A stretch of 64,000 nucleotides of DNA from Crossiella sp. CA-258035 (GCF_030064675.1 NZ_CP116413.1:6790001-6854000), one strand, 5' to 3'. Numbered from the stretch's first letter, positions 17,266 through 26,608 are shown. A program made the numbers and translations. The notes: generated from the sequence alone by a model not told the origin.

Positions 17266-17735
17266 GGGATGGTCCTTTCCACAGGGATGGGGGGCAGGTC
17301 GTGCAGTTGGGTGGCCGCGCCGAAGAGTCCACTCAGGACGGAGCCCATGACCCGGCGGAGCAGCCGTTCGGCCACCGGGTCCATGGCCTCGGCGAGGCTG
17401 TCGATGCCGAAGTCGAAGTCCACCTGGAAGTCCACCGTGCAGCCGGTCTCGGCCCCGGTGATCCGCCAGGCGCCGCGGAAGTGCTCGAAGTCGCCGTCGA
17501 CCTGGCCGAACTCGACGCTGGTGGTCGCCGGGTCGAGGTGCTCCCACTCCCGCCAGCGCAACCGGCCGCGGCGGAAGGCGACCTCCCAGGCGGAATGCCG
17601 TGGCTCGCCGGGGAAGACCTCGACGGAGCGCACCTCCTCGGCGATGGCCGGGAAGCGGGTGAAGTCGGTGAGCAGGGTGAAGGCTTGCGCTGGACTGGCA
17701 CCGGGCACCTCGGCCAGCAGGTGGATCCGCCTCAT
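17262..17735 (-). CDS. SRPBCC (START-like) polyketide cyclase/aromatase-type protein
   Basis: A 157-residue helix-grip protein of the Polyketide_cyc/COQ10 family, from MRRIHLLAEVPG through FTLLTDFTRFPAIAEEVRSV to a long C-terminal helix. Such proteins shape or aromatise poly-beta-keto chains in type II systems, but some only bind acyl chains. With dehydratase and enoyl reductase in the same operon, a largely reduced chain is expected, so its role as an aromatase is doubtful; it may guide a single ring closure. Coupled by ATGA overlaps on both sides. Confidence 0.75.
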   Translation of the reverse strand: MRRIHLLAEVPGASPAQAFTLLTDFTRFPAIAEEVRSVEVFPGEPRHSAWEVAFRRGRLRWREWEHLDPATTSVEFGQVDGDFEHFRGAWRITGAETGCTVDFQVDFDFGIDSLAEAMDPVAERLLRRVMGSVLSGLFGAATQLHDLPPIPVERTIP

Positions 17736-18985
17736 CCGGCCACCGCCCTGGCCGCGGTGGCGAAGGCCTGGACGAGGAAGTCGAGCTCGGCCTCGTCCAG
17801 GGTGGCCGGCGGGGTGAGCCGCAGCACCTGGGCGGAGTTGAGCGAGTGGTTGGCGATGACCCCGGCGGCCATCAGCTCGGCCAGCAGGTCCGCGGCCAGG
17901 CCGGGCTTGCTGAACTCGATGCCGATGAGCAGTCCGGCGCCGCGCACCTCGCGCACCCGGGAGCCGAGGATGTCCTGGCACAGCGCGGAAAGCTTGGTCC
18001 GGATGTGCTCGCCGAGCCTGCCCGCGGCCTCGACCAGGCCGCCTTCCTGGATCGCCTCGATCGCCCCGCACACCGCGGCCATGGCCAGCGGGCTGGCGGA
18101 GAAGGTGGAGGTGTGCAGGTAGGGGTCGCGGTCGAAGGCGCGGAAGGCGGACTCGGTGGCCAGCACCGCGGACACCGGCAGCACCCCGCCGCCGAGCGCC
18201 TTGCCCACCACCAGCACGTCCGGGGTGATCCGCTCGCGGTCCGCGCCCCACCAGTGGCCGAGGCGGCCCAGGCCGGTCTGCACCTCGTCCAGGATGAAGA
18301 AGGCCCCGTACTCCCGGCACAGCCGCTGCGCCTCGGCCAGGTAGCCGGCCGGTGGCAGGACGACGCCGGCCTCGCCCTGCACGGGTTCCAGGATCAGCGC
18401 GGCCCTGCCCTCGTGCGCGGCCAGCTCCCGGCGCAGCGCGTCCGGGTCGCCGTAGGGCACGTGGCAGACGCCGGGCAGCAGCGGCCGGAACGGTTCCTGG
18501 AACACGCTGCGGGCGGTGACGCTGAGCGCGCCGAGGGTCTTGCCGTGGTAGCCGTCCCTGGCCGAGATCAGGTGGGTGCGGCCGTGCGTGCGGGCCAGCT
18601 TGATCGCGGTCTCCACCGCCTCGGCGCCGGAGCAGGCGAAGTGCACTTTGTCCATTGTGGACGGAGCGACCGCGGTGAGCGCGGCGGCGGCCTTGGCCGC
18701 GACGGGTTCGAGCAGCAGCTTGGTGGACACCGGCAGGGTGTGCAGCTGGGCGCGCACCGCGGCGACCACCCTGGGGTGGCGGGCGCCCATCAGCAGCACG
18801 CCGTAGCCGCCGCAGTTGAGCAACGCCCGGCCGCGGTTGGTGCGCACCCAGGCCCCGGTGGCGGACTGTTCCAGCTCGCGGCCGAACAGCTCGCCGAGTG
18901 CGGCCCGGCCGCGACTGAGGTGGGTGCGGTAGGCGGTGGCGGTGCGCTCGAACTCCGCCTCGGCCGCGGTGACGTCGACGGTCAT
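17732..18985 (-). CDS. Class III PLP-dependent aminotransferase
   Basis: A 417-residue fold-type I aminotransferase of the acetylornithine/ornithine/omega-amine group. The PLP region shows SGAEAVETAIKLAR, the cofactor aspartate in FILDEVQTGLGR and the Schiff-base lysine in VLVVGKALGGG near residue 260. In this operon, next to an aldehyde dehydrogenase and acyl-ACP enzymes, the simplest inference is amination of an aldehyde or keto group on the chain, giving an amine or, after cyclisation, a nitrogen heterocycle. A primary role in arginine or polyamine metabolism is less likely from context. Confidence 0.85.
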   Translation of the reverse strand: MTVDVTAAEAEFERTATAYRTHLSRGRAALGELFGRELEQSATGAWVRTNRGRALLNCGGYGVLLMGARHPRVVAAVRAQLHTLPVSTKLLLEPVAAKAAAALTAVAPSTMDKVHFACSGAEAVETAIKLARTHGRTHLISARDGYHGKTLGALSVTARSVFQEPFRPLLPGVCHVPYGDPDALRRELAAHEGRAALILEPVQGEAGVVLPPAGYLAEAQRLCREYGAFFILDEVQTGLGRLGHWWGADRERITPDVLVVGKALGGGVLPVSAVLATESAFRAFDRDPYLHTSTFSASPLAMAAVCGAIEAIQEGGLVEAAGRLGEHIRTKLSALCQDILGSRVREVRGAGLLIGIEFSKPGLAADLLAELMAAGVIANHSLNSAQVLRLTPPATLDEAELDFLVQAFATAARAVAG

Positions 18986-20124
18986 GTCGCGTCCCTGGCC
19001 GAGCTGAGGTGGCCGAGCACGGTCTGCGTGGTGCCCGCCCGGCCGGGCGGGTGGAAGGCGACCGCGTGCGCGGCGGCCAGCAGGTAGCCGATCTCGCCGG
19101 CGGCGATGAAGGCCATGCCGCCCAGCAGTTCGGCGGCGGCGGAGGCGGTGGAGGTGACCAGCTCCTGCACGGTGTGCCTGGTGACCAGGGCCGCGGTCAG
19201 GGTGTCCACCCCGGTGTCCCCGGCGTCGATCCGGCGGGCCAGGCCCTCGGTGAGCAGCGCGGCGCTCTGGTGCCGGATGACCAGCGCGGCCCGGTCGGCC
19301 GCGCTGCCCCGGCCCCGGTGCAGCACCCGCTCGACCAGCGCCCCGGCGAGTCCACTGTAGACGGAGCAGACGCTGAGCTGGAACCAGGTCAGGCCGAGGA
19401 TCTGCAGCTCCAGCATCCGCCCGGCCAGCTCCGGGGTGGTGCGCACCAGCTGGTCCTCGGTGAGGAAGACGTCGGTGAGCCGGACCTCGTGGCTCTCCGC
19501 CCCGGCCAGGGCGAAGGTGGACCAGAACGGGTGCACGGACAGCCCGGGGGTCATGGCGGGCAACAGGATCAGCCCGAAGTCGGCCTCCCCGTCGCCGGTG
19601 GGCACGGCCACGCTGGCGGAGAGCAGGTCCATCGAGCGGGACAGGCTGCACGGTTTCTTCACCCCGTTGACCAGGTAGCCGCCCTCGACCCGCTCGGCGC
19701 GCAGGGTGGGGCGCAGGATGTCCTGGTCGGTGTTGCCCTCGGCGAACCCGGAGGCCAGCAGCAGCCGATCGGTGGCGATCCGTTGCGGCAGCACGGGATC
19801 CAGGTTCACCTGGGTGCCGATCGCGGCCAGCATCGAGTACAGGGTGCCGACGGAGAAGTGGTGCATCATGGTGGCCACCGCCATCGACGGGGCCAGCGCG
19901 CCGAGGGCCCGCATCACGCCCATCGCCTGCACCGCGGTGCCGCCGCTGCCGCCGTATGCCTTGGGCACCAGCAGGTTCGAGGCCCCGCTGGCGCGGAAGA
20001 GCTGGATGGCCTTGCCGTCGTCGGCCTCCCGTTCGGCCAGGCTCAGCCCGGCGAGCTCCGCGCGCAGGCCGGGGGCCAGCTCCTCGCAGACGTCCCGGTC
20101 GGCGGCCATGAACTGTAGATCCAT
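18982..20124 (-). CDS. Acyl-CoA/acyl-ACP dehydrogenase-like flavoprotein
   Basis: A 380-residue protein of the acyl-CoA dehydrogenase superfamily, recognisable by VPKAYGGSGGTAVQAMGVMRALG, the central LLASGFAEGN segment and the long helical C-terminal domain. The middle SLSRSMDLLSASV segment resembles the FMN/FAD-type desaturase/hydroxylase branch. It may introduce a double bond into the ACP-bound chain. The catalytic base is not obvious by eye. The start lies directly after the aldehyde dehydrogenase stop; the stop overlaps the aminotransferase start. Confidence 0.8.
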   Translation of the reverse strand: MDLQFMAADRDVCEELAPGLRAELAGLSLAEREADDGKAIQLFRASGASNLLVPKAYGGSGGTAVQAMGVMRALGALAPSMAVATMMHHFSVGTLYSMLAAIGTQVNLDPVLPQRIATDRLLLASGFAEGNTDQDILRPTLRAERVEGGYLVNGVKKPCSLSRSMDLLSASVAVPTGDGEADFGLILLPAMTPGLSVHPFWSTFALAGAESHEVRLTDVFLTEDQLVRTTPELAGRMLELQILGLTWFQLSVCSVYSGLAGALVERVLHRGRGSAADRAALVIRHQSAALLTEGLARRIDAGDTGVDTLTAALVTRHTVQELVTSTASAAAELLGGMAFIAAGEIGYLLAAAHAVAFHPPGRAGTTQTVLGHLSSARDAT

Positions 20125-21753
20125 TCACGCTCCTGGTTCGGTGATGCGGGTGTAGGCCTCGAAGACCGCGGCGCTGGGCCGCACGTTCTCCGCGATCGAC
20201 ACGCCCTGCAGGTGGGTGGTGCGCAGCACCAGGTAGTTGGCCTCGCCGAAGGCGCCGCCGGTGAGCCCGGTGCCGCCATGTGTTGGCAGGTAGGGGAGGA
20301 AGCCGATGTGCGAGTCGTTGACCTTGAGCAGGCCGCCGTTGCCGACCTTGGCCAGGAACTCCTCGATGACCAGCTCGTCCTTGGCCCACAACGAGTTGCG
20401 CAGGCCGTAGCGGTTGCTGTCCACAAAGGCCAGTACCGCGGCCAGCAGCTCCTCGTCGGGGGCTTCGCCGGGCACGACCACGGGCAGCAACGGGAAGAAG
20501 GTCTCCTCGCGGACCGCGGTCAGCTCCCGGCAGGTGTCCAGGCCGTCCACCCGCAGCACGGTGGGGGCCAGGAACGGCCCGGTCTCCGACGGTTCGCCGT
20601 CGACCTCCAGCCGCCCGCCGCCGCAGATGAGCGTGGCGCCGCGGGCCAGGGCGTCCTCGACCACGGTGCCGAAGCGTTCGGCGCGCAGCACCGGGGAGAG
20701 CAGCACGTCCGGCTCGTCCGGGTAGCCGGGGCGCAGCGCGGTGACCGCGGTGTGCAGCTTGGCGATCAGCTGCTCGGCGATGGCGGGGTGCACCACCGCC
20801 TGGTTGGGCACCATGCAGATCTGGCCGGAGCCGTAGAAGCACTCGGTGAGCGCCTCCACCGCGAGGTCCAGGTCGGCGTCCCGCCAGATCACCACGCAGT
20901 CGTTGCCGGCCAGTTCCAGGATCGGTTTCTTCCCGGCGGCCACGCAGTCCCGTTCCAGCTCGAGTCCGCGTTCCACGCCGCCGGTGTAGAAGATGTCGTC
21001 CACCAGCGGGTCGGCCAGCCAGCTCCGCAGCGCCGGCCCCGGTCTGCCGCAGAACATGTTGAGCACCCCGGGCGGCGCGCCGATCTCGGCCAGCGCGGGC
21101 ACCACGTACTCGCGCAGCACGTGCATCACGCCGAAGGGCGCGCTGCGCGGGGCCCGCACCACCACGGTGTTGCCCGCCATCAGCGCGGTGGCCCCGAACA
21201 GGGCGCTGGTGGCCGGCGCGTTCTGCGGCGGGTTGACGCAGACCACCCCGTCCGGCCGCCGTCGCAGCAGCAGTCGCCGGTCGCCGTGCCGGAACTCCTG
21301 TTCCAGCTGCCCGGCCAGCCAGCCCACGGTCTCCTCGCTGGCCACCGACAGCATCCCGGCCACCTGCCACTCGGCCAGCGGCCGCGGGTTGCCCTCGGCG
21401 ATGAGCACGTCCACGAGGTCCTTGTGCCCGGCCAGGATCCGCTGCCGCAGCGCCAGGGCCAGCTCGACCCGGACCGCCAGCGGCGTCGCGCCCCACACGG
21501 GTGCGGCCTCGGCCGCGGCGGCCACCGCGGCGGCCATGGTGTCCTCATCGGCCAGCGCGCACCGGCCGACCACCCGGTCGGCCACGGCGGCCGGGTCGAG
21601 CTGGCCCTGTTCCAGCCGCCGTTTGAGGGTCAGGCTGCCGAACAGGTCGGTGAGGATCGACCGCGCGCCCACGGTGTAGACGTAACGGTCGGAGTCGATC
21701 TCCTTCCCCGCCACGTAGGACAGGTAGGTCGGCACCGGAACCCCTGGGCTCAT
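20125..21753 (-). CDS. Aldehyde dehydrogenase-family protein
   Basis: A 542-residue member of the aldehyde dehydrogenase superfamily. The catalytic cysteine lies in FYGSGQICMVPNQ near residue 313 and the Glu/Asn pair region is ILELAGNDCVVIWRDADLD. It carries about 60 extra N-terminal residues. It could oxidise an aldehyde or, run in reverse on a thioester, release the chain as an aldehyde for the neighbouring aminotransferase; the latter is inference. It is the first gene of the eight-gene operon; the divergent protease shares the upstream region. Confidence 0.85.
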   Translation of the reverse strand: MSPGVPVPTYLSYVAGKEIDSDRYVYTVGARSILTDLFGSLTLKRRLEQGQLDPAAVADRVVGRCALADEDTMAAAVAAAAEAAPVWGATPLAVRVELALALRQRILAGHKDLVDVLIAEGNPRPLAEWQVAGMLSVASEETVGWLAGQLEQEFRHGDRRLLLRRRPDGVVCVNPPQNAPATSALFGATALMAGNTVVVRAPRSAPFGVMHVLREYVVPALAEIGAPPGVLNMFCGRPGPALRSWLADPLVDDIFYTGGVERGLELERDCVAAGKKPILELAGNDCVVIWRDADLDLAVEALTECFYGSGQICMVPNQAVVHPAIAEQLIAKLHTAVTALRPGYPDEPDVLLSPVLRAERFGTVVEDALARGATLICGGGRLEVDGEPSETGPFLAPTVLRVDGLDTCRELTAVREETFFPLLPVVVPGEAPDEELLAAVLAFVDSNRYGLRNSLWAKDELVIEEFLAKVGNGGLLKVNDSHIGFLPYLPTHGGTGLTGGAFGEANYLVLRTTHLQGVSIAENVRPSAAVFEAYTRITEPGA

Positions 21754-21925
21754 CGGTCTCCCTCTCGGCTGGCTTCGTCACTGGCACAGTGGCGCTGGGT
21801 GTCCGGCTGGATACCGCGAGCCGACTGAACTGAATTGCGCAGTGCTTTAGTCGGTGTCCGGCCACGCTGGCCGGCGCTTAGCGTCCGGGCATCCGGCCTG
21901 CGGAGCCGGTGGCTCTGGAGGCGTT

Positions 21926-22612
21926 GTGCGCGCGAGGAACTTCATCGCCGGTCTGCTGGCCGGTTCGGCCGTGCTGCTCGGACTGGCGGCCCCGGCCCAG
22001 GCTGGCGTGACCATCGTCAACGGCGAGTTCACCGCCTCGGCGCCGTGGAGCGCCCGGCTCTACCAGGACGGCAAGGACGGCTACTGCACCGCCACCGTCA
22101 TCGCCGCGCAGTGGATCCTCACCGCCGAGCACTGCGTGGGCGGCAACCACCGCTGGGGCTTCCGGATCGGCAACGTCGAGCACGCCAAGGGCCAGTACGT
22201 GGACGTGGCCCCCGGCGGCCTGACCGTGCACACCAACGCCGACCTGGCGCTGCTGAAGCTGGCCAAGCCGGTGCGCGCGCCCGCGGTGAAGCTGGGCGCC
22301 CTGGCCGATGTCGCGGTGGGCAACACGGTCACCATCCACGGCTGGGGCCAGACCGAGCAGGGTCAGCAGTCGCCTCGGTTGAAGAACGCCAAGCTGAAGG
22401 TCACCGATGTGTCCGCGCAGGACTACAAGGGCGGCCGGGCGGTCAACGGCGAGCGGATCAACGGCGTGTGCGGCACCGGCGACTCCGGCGGGCCGATGTT
22501 CGCCCCCAACGGAAACCAGGTCGGCGTGCTTTCCACCGGCAACGACACCAGCTGCCAGTACACCCACGTCGGCGCCTACCGGGACTGGATCCGCGGTATC
22601 GCGGGGGTGTGA
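21926..22612 (+). CDS. Secreted trypsin-like serine protease
   Basis: A 228-residue S1-family protease. GTG 21926 follows GGAG by five bases and gives a clean signal peptide (RNFIAGLLAGSAVLLGLAAPAQA). The triad is histidine in LTAEHC (about 68), aspartate in NADLALL (about 106) and serine in GTGDSGGP (about 186). There is no long pro-region, and the mature chain starts GVTIVNGEF, close to the IVGG-type start. It lies between two biosynthetic operons, reading against both, and is probably an unrelated passenger. Confidence 0.9.
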   Translation: MRARNFIAGLLAGSAVLLGLAAPAQAGVTIVNGEFTASAPWSARLYQDGKDGYCTATVIAAQWILTAEHCVGGNHRWGFRIGNVEHAKGQYVDVAPGGLTVHTNADLALLKLAKPVRAPAVKLGALADVAVGNTVTIHGWGQTEQGQQSPRLKNAKLKVTDVSAQDYKGGRAVNGERINGVCGTGDSGGPMFAPNGNQVGVLSTGNDTSCQYTHVGAYRDWIRGIAGV

Positions 22613-22613
22613 G

Positions 22614-23594
22614 TCACAGCGCGCCGATCAGTCGCAGCAGCCGGTAGCCCGCGCCGAGGCTGAGGCCGTGCTCGAAGGCCAGGTACTCCGGCTCGATCAG
22701 GTGGGGCGCCCACTTGGTCTTGAACCGCTCCTGGGTGCGCGCGGAGTACAGCCAGCGCTCCCGCCCGGCGATCCGGCGCATGACCCCGTCGAGGATCCTG
22801 TTGTGCGCGCCGGGAATCCGGTGTTCCGGGTGGAGCTGGACGAACGGCGTGAAGCCCAGGTGCAGCCAGTCAGCGCCCTCGCCGCGGAAGACCTCCGCGG
22901 CGTGGGCGATGATCGACTCGATCGCGCCGGTCGGGGCGGCGGGGTGGCGGCGGGTCAGGTCGTAGAGCCAGCCCGGCCGCGGCCCGTAGACCGGGGAGAA
23001 GGAGATGTAGGCGACGATCCGCTCCGCCGCCCTGGCCACGAACAGTCTGCGGTGCGCCGCGCCCCGACCACCGCGCTCGCCGACCATGAAGCCGAGCTGT
23101 TTCACCGCCCGGCCCTTGGCGCGCAACCACTCCTGGTCGATCGCGGCCAGGGTCAGCGCCAGCTCAGTGTCCATTGTGGACTCCTCGGCGACCTGGACCC
23201 CGGCGCGGCGGGCCTGGGAGAGCCGGTTGCGGGTCTCGGCGAGCTTGCCGCCGCGGAGGGTGAACTGGGCCAGGTCGATGCTGAAGGAGGCGCCGAGCTG
23301 GTTGACCGCGTAGCCCAGCTCGGCGCAGGCCGCGGCCTCCTCCTTGAGCAGCTGCACGGCGGTGATCCGGCGGCCCTGCCCGGCGGCGAAGGCCCGGAAG
23401 GCCGCGGTCAGCGCGGGCTGGTCGACCTCGGCCGCGCACGGCCCGGTCAGCTGCACCAGGTGCCGTCGACCGGCTGGCCGATAGGCGATGAGGCCGTTGA
23501 TCCCCGGAGTCTGAAAGTGTTCGGTGTCCTGGTTGTAGGCCAGGAACGCGCTGGAGCTGCGGGCGTGCGCGCGCAGCAGGTCCACGGCGGTCAC
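22614..23594 (-). CDS. DUF2156/MprF-like GNAT-fold transferase
   Basis: A 326-residue soluble protein matching the C-terminal domain of lysylphosphatidylglycerol synthases (DUF2156), without their membrane segments. It consists of two tandem GNAT-like folds; AYISFSPVYGPRPGWLYDLTRR and LHLGFTPFV are typical. MprF-type domains transfer an amino acid from aminoacyl-tRNA to a lipid or other acceptor. In this cluster it might aminoacylate the product or a lipid intermediate; that is inference. GTG 23594 overlaps the upstream stop (GTGA); it is the last gene of the tailoring operon. Confidence 0.75.
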   Translation of the reverse strand: MTAVDLLRAHARSSSAFLAYNQDTEHFQTPGINGLIAYRPAGRRHLVQLTGPCAAEVDQPALTAAFRAFAAGQGRRITAVQLLKEEAAACAELGYAVNQLGASFSIDLAQFTLRGGKLAETRNRLSQARRAGVQVAEESTMDTELALTLAAIDQEWLRAKGRAVKQLGFMVGERGGRGAAHRRLFVARAAERIVAYISFSPVYGPRPGWLYDLTRRHPAAPTGAIESIIAHAAEVFRGEGADWLHLGFTPFVQLHPEHRIPGAHNRILDGVMRRIAGRERWLYSARTQERFKTKWAPHLIEPEYLAFEHGLSLGAGYRLLRLIGAL

Positions 23595-24034
23595 CGCTCG
23601 GAGACCGCGGCGGCCAGCCGGAGGTAGGCCGGGTGCGGCTTGGGCTCGAAGGACACCGCGAACGGTTTGAGGAAGTTGCCGAGCAGTCCCCGGTCGCCGC
23701 ACAGGTGGATCGGGATGGCCAGCAGCGCCCACTCCGGTCGCACCAGCCAGCACCACAGCAGCGCGACCACGCCCGCGGTGACGAAGCTGTGCGCCAGGTT
23801 GTAGGCCACGTAGAAGCCGCGGTGGATCTTGCCGGTCGCGCTGCGGTGGAAGGCGATCAGGCCGGGCAGGTAGCCGATGACGTCGATGTAGGCGAACAGC
23901 AGCAGCGCGGGCAGCAGCCGCACTTCTGCCCAGTGCACCAGGAAGAGCCCGGCGCACACCCCCAGCGCGGCCAGGTACTCCAGGCGGAGCAGGCGGTAGG
24001 TGGTGCGGGTCTCGAACAGGTTGCGCGGATCCAC
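23591..24034 (-). CDS. Small integral membrane protein, DUF4260-like
   Basis: A 147-residue protein with about four hydrophobic segments. HRGFYVAYNLAHSF and IHLCGDRGLLGNFLK recall the conserved histidine and DR-LG motifs of DUF4260 membrane proteins, but the match is by eye only. No function is known for that family. It lies three bases after the P450 stop and overlaps the DUF2156 start, so it belongs to the tailoring operon. Membrane location suggests assembly, modification or export of a hydrophobic product. Confidence 0.6.
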   Translation of the reverse strand: MDPRNLFETRTTYRLLRLEYLAALGVCAGLFLVHWAEVRLLPALLLFAYIDVIGYLPGLIAFHRSATGKIHRGFYVAYNLAHSFVTAGVVALLWCWLVRPEWALLAIPIHLCGDRGLLGNFLKPFAVSFEPKPHPAYLRLAAAVSER

Positions 24035-24037
24035 GCC

Positions 24038-25261
24038 TCAGCCTCCCGGGGTGAACACGATGGGCAGGGACAGCGGGGCACGGCCGATGCCGGGCATCCA
24101 CTCCAGGTCTTCGTAGCGCGCGTTCAGCCGCAGGTCGGGCAGCCGGACGAACAGCCGGGCCAGCGCGGTGCGCACCTCGGCCCTGGCCAGCTGCGCGCCC
24201 AGGCAGTAGTGGATGCCGTGACCGAGGCCGAGGTGCGCATTGGCGTCGGCGCGGGCCAGGTCGAAGACGTCCGGGTCGGCGAAGCGGCGCGGATCCCGGT
24301 TGGCCGCGCCGAGGGAGACCAGCACCCGCTCGCCCTTGCCGACCGCGACTCCACCGATCACGGTGTCCTGTTTGGCCCAGCGCATGGTGGACAGCTCGGC
24401 CGGTCCCTCGTACCGCAGCGCCTCCTCCACCAGGTTGGTCACCAGGTCCGGGTCGGCGCGGAAGGCGGCGAGCTGGCCGGGGTGGCGCAGCAGGGCCAGG
24501 GTGGCGTTGGCGATCAGGCCGGCGGTGGTGACGTGCCCGGCCAGGAACAGCAGCAGCGCGTTGGCCAGCAGCTCCTCGTCGGTGAGCCGCCGCTGCTCGT
24601 CCCTGGCCGCGATCATCGCGCTGATCAGGTCCTCGCCCGGCGCGTGCTTCTTGGCCGCGATCAGCCCGGCCATGTACTCGTTCAGCCCGGCCAGTGCGGC
24701 CGCGGCCTTCTCCCTGGTCTCCGGGGTGAAGCCGACGTAGTCGTGGGCCAGCTCGAAGAAGGCGTCCCGGTCCTGTTCCGGCACGCCGAGCAGCTCGCCG
24801 ATCATGCCGACCGGCAGCCGCAGCGCGAACTCCCGCATCAGGTCGGCCTGCCCACGCGGGGCGAACTCGTCGATCAGCCGGTCCGCGGCGTCGTGCAGCG
24901 TGTCGTGCAGGGCCTCGATCCGGCGGCGGGTGAACGCGCTGCCGACCAGGCGGCGCAGCCGGTCGTGGTCGGGCGGGTCCAGGTTGAGCATGCTCGCGCC
25001 CATGCTCGGTGAGAGGCCCTGGACGGACTCGGCGTCGTAGCGGCTTTCCTTGCTCAGCAACGGATCGGTCAGCGCCTGCCGGACCTCCTCGTAGCCGGTG
25101 ACCAGCCAGGCGGTCAGTCCGGTCGGCAGGGTCAGGTAGCGCACCGGGGACACCGCGCGCAGCCGGGCGTAGGAGGGGTAGGGGTCGCGCTGGTAGTCCT
25201 CGTCGAACAGCGCGGCGTCGGCCGGGTCGGGTCGGACCGGGCATCTATCCATTGTGGACAC
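24038..25261 (-). CDS. Cytochrome P450
   Basis: A 407-residue bacterial class I P450. The heme-thiolate motif LGLGHGIHYCLGAQLARAE places the ligand cysteine near residue 353, and VEEALRYEGPAE supplies the ExxR helix. The I-helix reads FLAGHVTTAG: the acidic residue normally before the conserved threonine (AGxE/DT) is valine, which should alter proton delivery. It probably oxidises the cluster product. GTG 25261 directly follows the upstream stop; ATG 25252 is an alternative. Redox partners are not encoded nearby. Confidence 0.9.
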   Translation of the reverse strand: MSTMDRCPVRPDPADAALFDEDYQRDPYPSYARLRAVSPVRYLTLPTGLTAWLVTGYEEVRQALTDPLLSKESRYDAESVQGLSPSMGASMLNLDPPDHDRLRRLVGSAFTRRRIEALHDTLHDAADRLIDEFAPRGQADLMREFALRLPVGMIGELLGVPEQDRDAFFELAHDYVGFTPETREKAAAALAGLNEYMAGLIAAKKHAPGEDLISAMIAARDEQRRLTDEELLANALLLFLAGHVTTAGLIANATLALLRHPGQLAAFRADPDLVTNLVEEALRYEGPAELSTMRWAKQDTVIGGVAVGKGERVLVSLGAANRDPRRFADPDVFDLARADANAHLGLGHGIHYCLGAQLARAEVRTALARLFVRLPDLRLNARYEDLEWMPGIGRAPLSLPIVFTPGG

Positions 25262-26608
25262 TCATTTCCCGTCGCGGCCGAAGCGGAGCGGCGCGCGACG
25301 TCCGGTGTGCAGGGAACGGCGGTCGTTGAGTTCGAGGAAGCCCTGGCGCAGCGGGTAGCGCAGCCGGTCCAGCACCGGCGCGGGCCTGGCCCCGCCGCGG
25401 TGCCAGGGCACGGTGGGCGGTGGCAGGGGTTTGCCGTGCAGGGCGGCGGCGAGCTGGCCGCTGAGCCAGCCCGCAGTGTGCAGGGCGGGCGCGATGCCCC
25501 GGCCGTTCCAGCCACCGGCGAACCACACGCCGGACTGGACCTGGCCGACGATCGGCATCCAGTCCGGGGTGGCCCCGCTGACCCCGGCCCAGGACCGGGC
25601 GATGCGCACCCCGTCCAGTGCCGGGAACAGTTGGCGCAGCTCGCGTTCCAGGCGTCGCCAGGTGCCGCCGGAGACCCTGGGCTGGGTGCCGGGCCGGGTG
25701 CTGGGGTTGGCCGCGCGGCCGCCGCCGAGGATGAGCCTGCCGTCCGGGCTCAGCCGCGCGTAGTTGAAGTAGGCCCGCGAGTCCAGCACCAGGTCTCCGG
25801 GCCGCAGCGGGAGCGCGGCGAGCGGTTCAGTGCACAGGGCCTGTGAGCGGAACGGGACCACCGGCAGCCGCACCAGCCCGGAAACCCTGGTGTAGCCGTC
25901 GATCGCGAGCACCACCTGCGCCGCGTCCACCTCACCGAGGTCGGTGCGCACCCGCACCCGCTCGCCGGGTTCCACCGAGCGCACCGGCGTGCCCTCGAAC
26001 ACCTCCACCCCGCGCGCCAGCAGCAGGTCTCGCAGTCCCCGGCACAGCCGCAGCGGGTCCAGCTGGTAGAGCGGAGCCACCCGTAGCGCGCCGAACCCAC
26101 CTTGCAGCCCAAGGGTTTCCGCGGCCTCGCGGGGCGAGAGCCAGTCCGCCTCCATGCCCAGACGGTTCAGCTCCGGCAGGTCGCCGGTGTAGCGGCGCAC
26201 GTGCTCGGCGGTGACCGGTAGCTGGTACATCCGGCCGCGCACCAGGTCACAGTCGATGCCCTCGGCGGTGACCAGCTCGTGCAGTGCGGCCATCCCGTCC
26301 AGGGAGGCCCTGGTCAGGCTGTCCGCAGCCGCGGCGCCAACTCGCTTGTGCAGCAACCGCATCGAGCCCCACACGCCCGGTCTGGCCAGTCCGGTGCTGT
26401 GCCCGGTCGCGCCGCCGCCGACCACCACGGCCTCCAGCAGCAGGATCCGCGCCGAGGGCAGCTCTTCGCGCAGCCGGTGCGCCAGGGACAGCCCGGCGAT
26501 CCCGCCGCCCACCACCACGACGTCCGCGCGGTGCCTGCCGGTCAGCGGCGGCAGCAGCGGTTCGGCGGTCGGCGCGCCGCCCCAGGGCGAGGTGTGCGCG
26601 AGGGTCAT
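25262..26608 (-). CDS. FAD-dependent amine/amino-acid oxidase-like protein (DAO family)
   Basis: A 448-residue flavoprotein of the DadA/glycine-oxidase family. The FAD dinucleotide site is VVVVGGGIAGLSLAHRL near residue 32, and the C-terminal AGGWNGRGIAPALHTAG is the second FAD contact. Such enzymes oxidise C-N bonds of amines or amino acids to imines. With an aminotransferase in the cluster, an imine or pyrroline-forming step on an amine intermediate is plausible. The start overlaps the upstream monooxygenase stop (ATGA). Confidence 0.85.
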   Translation of the reverse strand: MTLAHTSPWGGAPTAEPLLPPLTGRHRADVVVVGGGIAGLSLAHRLREELPSARILLLEAVVVGGGATGHSTGLARPGVWGSMRLLHKRVGAAAADSLTRASLDGMAALHELVTAEGIDCDLVRGRMYQLPVTAEHVRRYTGDLPELNRLGMEADWLSPREAAETLGLQGGFGALRVAPLYQLDPLRLCRGLRDLLLARGVEVFEGTPVRSVEPGERVRVRTDLGEVDAAQVVLAIDGYTRVSGLVRLPVVPFRSQALCTEPLAALPLRPGDLVLDSRAYFNYARLSPDGRLILGGGRAANPSTRPGTQPRVSGGTWRRLERELRQLFPALDGVRIARSWAGVSGATPDWMPIVGQVQSGVWFAGGWNGRGIAPALHTAGWLSGQLAAALHGKPLPPPTVPWHRGGARPAPVLDRLRYPLRQGFLELNDRRSLHTGRRAPLRFGRDGK

